From: Kumtagia sp964244725
Lineage (GTDB): Bacteria; Pseudomonadota; Alphaproteobacteria; Rhizobiales; Rhizobiaceae
Assembly: GCA_964244725.1 (NCBI GenBank)
Contig: CAXTJQ010000017.1
Coordinates: 1 to 64,000 of the forward strand
Reading direction: 5' to 3'
DNA length: 64,000 bases
Both the position numbers and the translations under genes were made by a program. A model generated the notes under the pieces. It had not been told where the DNA came from. It worked only from the letters and a program-made list of their open reading frames with translations, and did not search any database. Shown here in pieces: positions 54,376 to 62,045 of the stretch. Numbering within the stretch: position 1 is the stretch's first letter; each line of letters starts with the position of its first letter.

Positions 54376-56298
54376 ATGCGCCACATCAATTCGCTGGCGC
54401 TGGTCGGCGCGGCCGTCGATCCTGCCGTCCATCCCAAGACTCTGCTGCGCTTCCTGACCTGCGGATCGGTGGACGACGGCAAGTCGACCCTGATCGGCCG
54501 GCTGCTCTCGGACACGCGGCAGATCTTCGAGGACCAGTTCGCCGCCCTTCAGCGCGATTCGCGCCGGCACGGCACCACTGGCGAGGATGTCGACCTGGCG
54601 CTCCTGGTCGACGGCCTGGAGGCCGAGCGAGAACAGGGCATCACGATCGATGTCGCTTATCGTTTCTTCTCGACGCCGAAGCGCAAATTCATCGTCGCCG
54701 ATACACCCGGACACGAGCAATACACCCGCAACATGGCGACCGGCGCCTCGACCGCCGACCTGGCCATCGTGCTGGTCGACGCGCGGCAAGGCATCCTGCG
54801 CCAGACGCGGCGTCACTCGATCATCGCCTCGCTGCTCGGAATTCGCCATATCGCGCTCGCCGTCAACAAGATCGATCTCGTTGGGTTCGACCGCGACATT
54901 TTCGACCGCATCGTGGCGGACTTTGCCGCGTTCTCCACGACGCTCGGGTTCGTCTCGGTGACGCCGATCCCGATCTCGGCCCGCTTCGGCGACAACGTTT
55001 CGGCCCGGTCGCGTTCGCTGCCATGGTACAAGGGACCGACGCTGCTCGATCATCTGGAAACGGTCGACATCGACGCCGACACCGCCGAGCGGCCGCTGCG
55101 CTTTCCGGTGCAGTATGTGAATCGCCCGAACCAGGATTTTCGCGGTTTCGCGGGGACGATCGCATCCGGATCGGTCGCGGCAGGCGACGCCATTGTCGTG
55201 GCGAAGTCGGGTCAGGCCTCGCGCGTAAGGCGGATCGTGACCATGGACGGCGACCTCGATCGCGCCGTCCAGGGGCAGTCGGTCACGATCGTGCTGGAGG
55301 ACGAAATCGAGGTGTCGCGGGGCAACATGCTGGTCGCTCCAGACGCTCGTCCGGAGGTTGCCGACCAGTTCGCCGCGACCGTGGTGTGGTTCGACGAGCA
55401 GGCGCTGCTGCCGGGACGATCCTACATCCTGCGTACGGCGACCGACCAGGCGAACGGCACGGTGACCGAACTCAAGCATAAGGTCGACGTCAATTCGCTC
55501 GCCCACGAACCGGCGAAGTCGCTCGCCATGAACGAGGTCGGCGAAATCAAGATCGCATTGCAGACGCCGATGGCCTTCGATGCCTTCGCTACGAACCCGG
55601 CGACCGGCGCGTTCATCCTGGTGGACCGCATGACCAATGCGACGGCAGGCGCGGGCATGGTCCTCCATCCGCTGCAGCGGGCCAACAACATCCACTGGCA
55701 ATCCCTCGAAGTCGGCAAGAAATCAAGGGCTGCCGCCAAGAACCAGACCCCGTCCATCTTTTGGCTTACCGGGCTTTCCGGGTCGGGCAAGTCGACGATC
55801 GCCAATCTTCTCGAAAAGAAGCTCCACGCATCGGGTCGCCACACCTATCTGCTCGATGGCGACAACATTCGCCACGGCCTGAACCGCGATCTCGGATTCA
55901 GCGATGCCGACCGCGTCGAGAACATTCGCCGAGTGGCCGAGGTGGCGCGTCTCATGGTCGACGCCGGCCTCGTGGTGATCGTCTCCTTCATCTCCCCGTT
56001 CCGCGCCGAACGCGCCATGGCGCGCGACTTCTTCGAGAAGGGCGAATTCATCGAGGTCTTCGTCGACACACCGTTCGAGGAATGTGCGCGGCGCGATCCA
56101 AAAGGCCTCTACGCCAAGGCGTTGGCGGGCGAACTCAAGAACTTTACGGGCATCGACTCGGCGTATGAAGCACCGGCGCGCGCCGAGATCCACCTGCGCA
56201 CGGAGGGCCGTTCTGCCGAGGACATGGTGGCTGAAATCGATTCATGGATGTCCAGACGCGACGAGGCTGACCAGTTCGACGAGGGTGGCGGGATTTAG
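54376..56298 (+). CDS. cysNC: bifunctional sulfate adenylyltransferase subunit 1 / adenylylsulfate kinase (NodQ-like)
   Basis: A 640-residue fusion. Residues 1 to about 450 are CysN, a translation-factor-like GTPase: CGSVDDGKSTLIGRLLSD (P-loop), DTPGHEQYTRNMATGAS (G3) and LAVNKIDLVGFD (G4). Residues about 460-640 are CysC, the APS kinase: WLTGLSGSGKSTIANLLEKK, LLDGDNIRHGLNRDLGF and VSFISPFRAERAMARDFF. With CysD it converts sulfate to PAPS in two steps. The same fusion occurs as NodQ in nodulating rhizobia, but no nod genes are seen here, so a housekeeping role is more likely. Confidence 0.95.
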   Translation: MRHINSLALVGAAVDPAVHPKTLLRFLTCGSVDDGKSTLIGRLLSDTRQIFEDQFAALQRDSRRHGTTGEDVDLALLVDGLEAEREQGITIDVAYRFFSTPKRKFIVADTPGHEQYTRNMATGASTADLAIVLVDARQGILRQTRRHSIIASLLGIRHIALAVNKIDLVGFDRDIFDRIVADFAAFSTTLGFVSVTPIPISARFGDNVSARSRSLPWYKGPTLLDHLETVDIDADTAERPLRFPVQYVNRPNQDFRGFAGTIASGSVAAGDAIVVAKSGQASRVRRIVTMDGDLDRAVQGQSVTIVLEDEIEVSRGNMLVAPDARPEVADQFAATVVWFDEQALLPGRSYILRTATDQANGTVTELKHKVDVNSLAHEPAKSLAMNEVGEIKIALQTPMAFDAFATNPATGAFILVDRMTNATAGAGMVLHPLQRANNIHWQSLEVGKKSRAAAKNQTPSIFWLTGLSGSGKSTIANLLEKKLHASGRHTYLLDGDNIRHGLNRDLGFSDADRVENIRRVAEVARLMVDAGLVVIVSFISPFRAERAMARDFFEKGEFIEVFVDTPFEECARRDPKGLYAKALAGELKNFTGIDSAYEAPARAEIHLRTEGRSAEDMVAEIDSWMSRRDEADQFDEGGGI

Positions 56299-56318
56299 TC
56301 GACAGCCGCGATGCCGGT

Positions 56319-57242
56319 TCAAGCCAGCTCCCTGCGCCATGGCGGGTTGGCGCCGGCGCGCGACACGGTGATCGCGGCGGCCTTGCCGCTGAAGGTCAGG
56401 ACCTGACGGATCTGTTGCTCCGAAAGCTCGGCGATCGCGGTTTTGGCCAAGACGCCCTGATCGCGCAGCGAGGCGAGAATGCCTGCATTCACCGTATCGC
56501 CGGCGCCGACCGTATCGACTACCGTCACCCGCTCCGCTGGAATTTCGAGCCGATGTCCGCGTGAAAAGGCGGTTAGACCATCGCCGCCGCGGGTCACCAC
56601 CATGAGCTTCGGGCCGAGCGCCAGCCACCGGGCGGCGATCGCCTCGACGGGTCCCGCCTCCTCGAACCAGTCCAGATCCTCGTCTGATAGCTTGACGATG
56701 TCGGCCATCGCCAGCATCCGGCGCATGCGCGCCAGATGCGACGGCTTGTCCGTAATGAAGTTCTTGCGGATGTTGGGGTCGAACATCATCACGCGCCGCC
56801 CGCGCTCGCGCGCCATCAGCGCCTCGTAGGTCGAGCCGCAAGGCTCGGGGATCAGGCTGATGCAACTGAAATGCATCGCCTCGACATCGTCGCCTATCGC
56901 CGGCAGATCGGCTTGCGCGAGCATCCGACCGGCGGTGTTTTCGTCGTAGAAGAGATAGGTTGCATGGCCTTCGACCAAGCGCACATAGGCCATCGTCGTG
57001 GGCCTGTCGGACACATGCACGTAGCGCTTGTCGACGTGACTGGCGGCCAGGGCCTCGCTCAGCATGCCGCCGAAAAAGTCGGTCGAGATGCCAGTGAAGA
57101 ATCCGACCGGGATGTCGAGCCGGCCAAGCGCGACCGCCGTGTTGAAGACGGCGCCGCCGACATAGGGCGCGAAAGCCTGCTCGTGGAGACTCGTTCGCCG
57201 AGGCAACATGTCGATCAGGGCTTCACCGCAGCAGACGATCAT
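56319..57242 (-). CDS. frcK: PfkB-family fructokinase of the Frc locus
   Basis: A 307-residue ribokinase-fold kinase. The N-terminal region has FAPYVGGAVFNTAVALGRLD and the C-terminal signature is intact: VVDTVGAGDTVNAGILASL with the catalytic Asp. The location beside a ROK regulator and Frc-type transporter genes indicates fructose (or a related ketose) as substrate, as in the frc system of Sinorhizobium meliloti. There frcK follows the transporter genes; here it lies downstream of the repressor gene (gap 129 bp), on the opposite strand to the transporter. It converges with cysNC. Confidence 0.85.
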   Translation of the reverse strand: MIVCCGEALIDMLPRRTSLHEQAFAPYVGGAVFNTAVALGRLDIPVGFFTGISTDFFGGMLSEALAASHVDKRYVHVSDRPTTMAYVRLVEGHATYLFYDENTAGRMLAQADLPAIGDDVEAMHFSCISLIPEPCGSTYEALMARERGRRVMMFDPNIRKNFITDKPSHLARMRRMLAMADIVKLSDEDLDWFEEAGPVEAIAARWLALGPKLMVVTRGGDGLTAFSRGHRLEIPAERVTVVDTVGAGDTVNAGILASLRDQGVLAKTAIAELSEQQIRQVLTFSGKAAAITVSRAGANPPWRRELA

Positions 57243-57371
57243 GGATGGCTCCGGCCTTGGGGATGGATGACGCCCTTGCAGACGATGACGTTGCCATAGC
57301 GGCGCGGTGCGCCGGTCGCAACGACGGCGCGCGGGGCAAAGCGATGGTAAAACGAGGGGCAGGTTGGCATG

Positions 57372-58598
57372 TCAGATCTCTCTCGACAAAACGGTCGAAC
57401 CGACGAGGAAGCGCTCCGACAGCGGCAGGCTCGCGCCGCCGAGCGCGCGCGCGTGGATGCCGACGGTTCCTTTGCGGATGGCGGGAACGGTCAGGCCCTC
57501 GACGTCGATCGTCGCCACTTTCGACTCGACCGCGGCCACCAGGCGCTCGCCCACGGTGTCCGGCATCCAGCCGTCGATGACCGCCGCCTCGAAATCGATC
57601 ACGGCGGAGGCCGAGACGATGGCATAGGCGAGCGCGGCCGCCGAAAGCTCGATCCAGCGATCGAGTTCGCCGCCGATGTCGCCCCAGTCTTCCGGAGAGG
57701 TCCACAGGAAGGTCGCATCGATGGCGCGCGCGGCGAGCGCCTTTTCCAGGATGGCGATCGAAGCGACGTCAATCAGCTGGATCGGCTTGCCTCGCGGGCC
57801 GGGCACCGGCATTGAACCGAGCGCCCCGGCGTTTCCGGTCGGCCCGCCATAGAGCTTGCCGTCCAACACGATGCCGCCGCCAGCGAAGGCGCCGATGTAA
57901 AAGTAGATGAAATCGCGCAGGCCGTTGTTGCCGAAAACCAGTTCGGCCCCGCAGGCAGCGGTCGCGTCGTTCTGGGCGTAAACCGGAAAACCAAGGTCGC
58001 GCCCGATCGCGGCGGCGATATCGAAGCTGCGCCACTGGTCCATGATCGCGCGCGGCGCGCCGACCGTGTCGGCCCAATTCCACAACTCGTATGGCATGGC
58101 GATGCCGAGGCCGGCCAGCCTGCGGTCCTGTTCCCGCGTCAGGCTGGATCGAAGCGTTTCGATCCCCGACCGGACGAAGTCGACCGTCTCCTGGGGAGCG
58201 GGATAGAGATACGATCTGCGCAGCATCGCGCGGACCGTTCCGATGAAGTCGATAAGGACCAGTTCGGCGCTGCGGCGGCCGAGCTTCAACCCGAGAAAGA
58301 AGGCGCCCTCGGGATCGAGCGCCATCGGGATCGACGGCTGGCCGATGCGGCCGCGCACCGGCTCCTTGCGCAGAAGCAGACCCTCGACCTCGAGCGCCCG
58401 CATGATGACCGATACGGTCTGCGCCGAAAGCCGCGTCATCCGCGCGATGTCGGATTTGGCTAGGCTTACATTCTGACGGACGAGGGACAGGACGAGCCGT
58501 TCGTTGTGGTCGCGCATGCCGCTCTGGTTGGTGCCCAGGGTCAGCCGGTCGCCGCCCGGATCGGGAGCACCGTGCTTGTAGCCGGTCTCCAATGACAT
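57372..58598 (-). CDS. frcR: ROK-family transcriptional repressor of the Frc locus
   Basis: A 408-residue ROK protein. The N-terminal winged helix-turn-helix is about residues 25-85 (LSLVRQNVSLAKSDIARMTR, LSAQTVSVIMRALE). The sugar-kinase-like domain follows (LGIAMPYELWNWADTVG, VYAQNDATAACGAELVFG, YFYIGAFAGGGIVLDG). ATG 58598 has a G-run ribosome-binding site just upstream. It is transcribed divergently from the binding-protein gene across a control region with a perfect inverted repeat, so it very likely represses both directions until the sugar binds. Confidence 0.88.
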   Translation of the reverse strand: MSLETGYKHGAPDPGGDRLTLGTNQSGMRDHNERLVLSLVRQNVSLAKSDIARMTRLSAQTVSVIMRALEVEGLLLRKEPVRGRIGQPSIPMALDPEGAFFLGLKLGRRSAELVLIDFIGTVRAMLRRSYLYPAPQETVDFVRSGIETLRSSLTREQDRRLAGLGIAMPYELWNWADTVGAPRAIMDQWRSFDIAAAIGRDLGFPVYAQNDATAACGAELVFGNNGLRDFIYFYIGAFAGGGIVLDGKLYGGPTGNAGALGSMPVPGPRGKPIQLIDVASIAILEKALAARAIDATFLWTSPEDWGDIGGELDRWIELSAAALAYAIVSASAVIDFEAAVIDGWMPDTVGERLVAAVESKVATIDVEGLTVPAIRKGTVGIHARALGGASLPLSERFLVGSTVLSREI

Positions 58599-58644
58599 CC
58601 CCCCAATCCATGGCAATCGATATCCGAAAGAATGAGCGGCTGAT

Positions 58645-58696
58645 GCAACCAATGTCAATAATAAATAAGAGTGATTTAATTATTGACATTGGTTGC
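58645..58696. promoter_or_regulatory. operator/promoter palindrome between frcR and frcB
   Basis: GCAACCAATGTCAATAAT (58645-58662) and ATTATTGACATTGGTTGC (58679-58696) are perfect inverted 18-mers with a 16-base AT-rich spacer. Each arm contains TTGACA facing outward, a consensus -35 box for each divergent transcript. A ROK dimer bound to both arms would cover both promoters. No clear -10 box is obvious at the ideal distance. Confidence 0.75.
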
Positions 58697-58794
58697 CCGG
58701 TGTTGTCTGGTATCTGTGGGTGCGGGCGGAAGCCCGGACCGAACGGCGCGGTGCCGTTGATGGCATCGTTCGGATTTCACTGGGAGGACTACCG

Positions 58795-59832
58795 ATGACC
58801 AAAGGGAATTTGTTGCTGACGACTTTTCTGGCCGCCGCGACCGCGGGCCTGCTCGGCTTCGGCTCGGCCGCATCCGCCCAGGATGCGGTCAGCGCCTGTC
58901 TGATCACCAAGACCGACACCAATCCCTTCTTCGTCAAGATGAAGGAGGGCGCCACCGCCAAGGCCAAGGAACTCGGCGTCACGCTCAAATCCTATGCCGG
59001 CAAGGTCGACGGCGACCATGACAGCCAGGTGGCGGCGATCGAATCCTGCATAGCGGATGGCGCCAAGGGCATCCTGATCGCGGCGTCCGACACCAAGGCT
59101 ATCGTCGACCAAGTCAAGAAAGCGCAGGCCGCTGGCCTGCTGGTCATCGCGCTGGATACGCCGCTCGATCCCGCCGACGCCGCCGACGCGACGTTTGCGA
59201 CAGACAATCTCGAGGCAGGCAAGCTTATCGGCGCCTGGGCCGCGGCGACGATGGGCGACAAGGCCAAGGACGCCAAGATCGGCTTCCTCGACCTGACGCC
59301 GTCCCAGCCGACGGTCGACGTGCTGCGCGACCAGGGTTTCATGATGGGTTTCGGGATCGACACGAAGGATCCCAACAAGATCGGCGACGAGGATGACGCC
59401 CGCATCGTCGGCCACGACGTGACCAACGGCAACGAGGAAGGCGGCCGCAAGGCGATGGAAAACCTTCTTCAGAAGGATCCAAGCATCAACGTCATCCACA
59501 CCATCAACGAGCCCGCTGCGGTCGGCGCGTATCAGGCGCTGAAGGCTGTCGGCATGGAAGGCAACGTGCTGATCGTCTCCGTCGACGGCGGCTGCCCTGG
59601 CGTTAAGTCGGTCGCGGAAGGCGTGATCGGCGCCACGTCGCAGCAGTACCCGCTGCAGATGGCCGCGTTGGGTATCGAGGCCATCGCCAACTTCGCGAAG
59701 GATGGCACGAAGCCGAAGCCCACCGAAGGCAAGATGTTCTTCGACACCGGCGTCAACCTGGTGACGGACAAGCCGGCGGATGGCGTGAAATCGATCGATA
59801 CCAAGGAAGGCACCGCCAAGTGCTGGGGCTAA
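58795..59832 (+). CDS. frcB: fructose-type ABC transporter substrate-binding protein
   Basis: A 345-residue periplasmic protein of the ribose/fructose-binding family. The signal peptide is LLLTTFLAAATAGLLGFGSA, cut after ASAQ. Mature motifs are ACLITKTDTNPFFVKMKEGA, GAKGILIAASDTKAIVDQVK, VIALDTPLDP and the ligand-pocket end VIGATSQQYPLQMAALGIEA. ATG 58795 follows a TGGGAGGA ribosome-binding site. It resembles FrcB of Sinorhizobium in sequence feel and gene context; the ligand is probably fructose, with ribose or mannose possible. Confidence 0.9.
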   Translation: MTKGNLLLTTFLAAATAGLLGFGSAASAQDAVSACLITKTDTNPFFVKMKEGATAKAKELGVTLKSYAGKVDGDHDSQVAAIESCIADGAKGILIAASDTKAIVDQVKKAQAAGLLVIALDTPLDPADAADATFATDNLEAGKLIGAWAAATMGDKAKDAKIGFLDLTPSQPTVDVLRDQGFMMGFGIDTKDPNKIGDEDDARIVGHDVTNGNEEGGRKAMENLLQKDPSINVIHTINEPAAVGAYQALKAVGMEGNVLIVSVDGGCPGVKSVAEGVIGATSQQYPLQMAALGIEAIANFAKDGTKPKPTEGKMFFDTGVNLVTDKPADGVKSIDTKEGTAKCWG

Positions 59833-59935
59833 GAGGACGGTCCGGCGCAGGTGAATAGAGGTACAGCCGCCTTTTTAAGTCTTCGAACGCCCTCAGTCTG
59901 ACGAAGGGCGGCATAGTGTTCATTTGAGAACACGG

Positions 59936-59963
59936 TCAGGCCGGGGCTTGATCCCCGGCCTGA
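59936..59963 (+). other. GC-rich hairpin between frcB and frcC
   Basis: TCAGGCCGGGG (59936-59946) and CCCCGGCCTGA (59953-59963) form a perfect 11-bp stem with a six-base loop. A smaller GTGTTC/GAACAC hairpin precedes it (59916-59933). No T-run follows, so full termination is unlikely; such stem-loops after binding-protein genes commonly protect that part of the mRNA and give more binding protein than permease. Confidence 0.55.
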
Positions 59964-60065
59964 TTGAGCCGACCATCTGGCGCTGCCGCGACACGAGATC
60001 GCAAGACTACAGGCGACGGCGCCGGCAAGCGTTTTTTGGCGCGACGGCCATCCGGGAGGAAAACC

Positions 60066-61130
60066 ATGTCGACCGCTCAGGAATTCGAAAAGGGTCTCGA
60101 CCAAAGCGATCGCAGCGTCGCTTCGTTCGAAAAGGAAAGCGTTCCGTTTCTGAGGCGCGCGCAACATTTTCTCCATTCGACTCCGGCCGCCGTGCCGCTT
60201 ATCGTCCTGATCGTCGCCATCATCGTTTTCGGTCTGTCGATCGGAGGAAGGTTCTTTTCTTCGTACACTCTGACGCTGATCCTGCAGCAGATCGCCATCG
60301 TCGGCATTCTGGGCGCGGCTCAGACGCTCGTCATCCTGACCGCCGGCATCGACCTGTCGATTGGCGTCATCATGGTGATATCCGCGGTCGTGATGGGCAA
60401 TTGCGCCGTGACCTACGGCTTGCCGGCGCCGCTGGCCATCGTGATCGGTCTTGCCGCCGGAACGCTTTGCGGCCTGCTTAACGGTTTCCTGGTCGCTTTC
60501 ATGAAGCTGCCGCCTTTCATCGTGACGCTCGGCACATGGAATATCGTCATGGCGACGAACTTCATCTATTCCGCAAACGAAACCATTCGAGATACGGACG
60601 TGGATGCAGTGGCTCCGCTGCTGCATCTCTTCGGCACGACTTTCAAGCTCGGATCCGCCGTCCTGACACTCGGGGTGGTTGCGATGGTGCTTCTGGTCGC
60701 GCTTCTCTGGTATGTCCTCAATCACACCGCGTGGGGACGCCACGTCTATGCCGTCGGCGACGATGCCGAAGCGGCGAAGCTCTCGGGCATCCAGACCAAG
60801 AAGGTCCTGCTCGCTGTCTATGGCATCTCGGGGCTGATCGCAGCCTTCGCAGCCTGGGTCTCGATCGGCCGGAACGGCTCGGTTTCACCCTCCTCGGCCG
60901 TCACCGACTACAATTTGCAGGCCATTACCGCGACCGTGATCGGCGGCATCTCGCTGTTCGGCGGGCGCGGGTCGATCCTCGGCACCTTGTTCGGCGCCAT
61001 GATAGTCGGCGTCGTCTCGATGGGACTGAACATGCTCGGCGCCGATCCGCAGTGGAAGGTCCTTCTCACCGGCGTGCTGATCATCGGCGCCGTCGCGATC
61101 GATCAGTGGATCAGAAAGGTTGCAGGATAA
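60066..61130 (+). CDS. frcC: fructose-type ABC transporter permease
   Basis: A 354-residue inner-membrane permease of the RbsC/BPD_transp_2 family with eight to ten helices. Typical segments are LILQQIAIVGILGAAQTLVI, LTAGIDLSIGVIMVISAVVM, GTLCGLLNGFLVAFMKLPPF and ITATVIGGISLFGGRGSILG. It has a charged 40-residue N-terminal extension. ATG 60066 is preceded by GGGAGGA. Its stop overlaps the ATPase start by one base (TAATG), so the two are translationally coupled. Confidence 0.93.
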   Translation: MSTAQEFEKGLDQSDRSVASFEKESVPFLRRAQHFLHSTPAAVPLIVLIVAIIVFGLSIGGRFFSSYTLTLILQQIAIVGILGAAQTLVILTAGIDLSIGVIMVISAVVMGNCAVTYGLPAPLAIVIGLAAGTLCGLLNGFLVAFMKLPPFIVTLGTWNIVMATNFIYSANETIRDTDVDAVAPLLHLFGTTFKLGSAVLTLGVVAMVLLVALLWYVLNHTAWGRHVYAVGDDAEAAKLSGIQTKKVLLAVYGISGLIAAFAAWVSIGRNGSVSPSSAVTDYNLQAITATVIGGISLFGGRGSILGTLFGAMIVGVVSMGLNMLGADPQWKVLLTGVLIIGAVAIDQWIRKVAG

Positions 61131-61912
61131 TGACTCGCCAACCTCTTCTCACGGCGCGCGGACTGGTCAAGCGCTACGGTCGCGTGACCGCTCTCGACAA
61201 TGCAGATTTCGATCTCTACCCGGGTGAAATCCTCGCCGTCATCGGCGACAATGGCGCCGGCAAGTCGTCGCTTATCAAGGCCATCTCCGGCGCGGTGACG
61301 CCGGATGAAGGCGAGATCAGACTGGAAGGGAAGTCGGTCAACTTCAAATCGCCGATGGAAGCGCGGGAAGCCGGCATCGAAACCGTCTACCAGAATCTCG
61401 CCCTGTCGCCCGCGCTGTCGATCGCCGACAATATGTTTCTCGGACGCGAAATCAGGAGGCCAGGCGTCCTGGGCTCCGTGTTCCGCATGCTTGACCGTCC
61501 TGCGATGGAGAAGCGGGCCCGCGACAAGCTGACGGAACTCGGCCTCATGACCATCCAGAACATCGGCCAGGCTGTCGAAACCCTGTCCGGCGGCCAACGC
61601 CAAGGCGTTGCGGTGGCGCGCGCTGCGGCCTTCGGGTCGAAGGTCGTCATCATGGACGAACCGACCGCCGCGCTTGGCGTCAAGGAATCGCGCCGCGTGC
61701 TCGAACTGATCCTTGACGTGAAGAAGCGCGGCCTGCCGATCGTTCTGATTTCGCACAACATGCCGCATGTTTTCGAAGTCGCGGACCGCATCCACATCCA
61801 CCGTCTCGGACGGCGCCTGTGTACGGTGGACCCGGCGCAAATCTCGATGTCCGACGCCGTCGCGTTGATGACCGGGGCGATGAAGCCTCCCGAAGAAGCG
61901 CTGGCGGCTTAG
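61130..61912 (+). CDS. frcA: fructose-type ABC transporter ATP-binding protein
   Basis: A 260-residue single-domain ATPase, as in the Frc system, unlike the double-length RbsA type. Walker A is VIGDNGAGKSSLIKAISGA (about residue 38), the signature TLSGGQRQGVAVARAAAF, Walker B VVIMDEPTAALGVKES and the switch IVLISHNMPHVFEVADR. It completes the operon frcB-frcC-frcA. The kinase is not downstream but across the repressor gene. Confidence 0.93.
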   Translation: MTRQPLLTARGLVKRYGRVTALDNADFDLYPGEILAVIGDNGAGKSSLIKAISGAVTPDEGEIRLEGKSVNFKSPMEAREAGIETVYQNLALSPALSIADNMFLGREIRRPGVLGSVFRMLDRPAMEKRARDKLTELGLMTIQNIGQAVETLSGGQRQGVAVARAAAFGSKVVIMDEPTAALGVKESRRVLELILDVKKRGLPIVLISHNMPHVFEVADRIHIHRLGRRLCTVDPAQISMSDAVALMTGAMKPPEEALAA

Positions 61913-62045
61913 ACCTGTCACGCGACCGAAAGGCCACATGGCTTTAATCGATTGAACATCCTGCCCGATCGGCTAGCATGGCTTGGGGAGGAGACCGGGC
62001 AGGCGCTATCGCCGTCCGGAGCTGAATTTCGTTACAGGACACATC

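Noticed and set aside
54376..56298. Nodulation gene nodQ
   Set aside because: The CysN-CysC fusion is also the housekeeping form in many alphaproteobacteria, and no other nod gene or nod box is seen.
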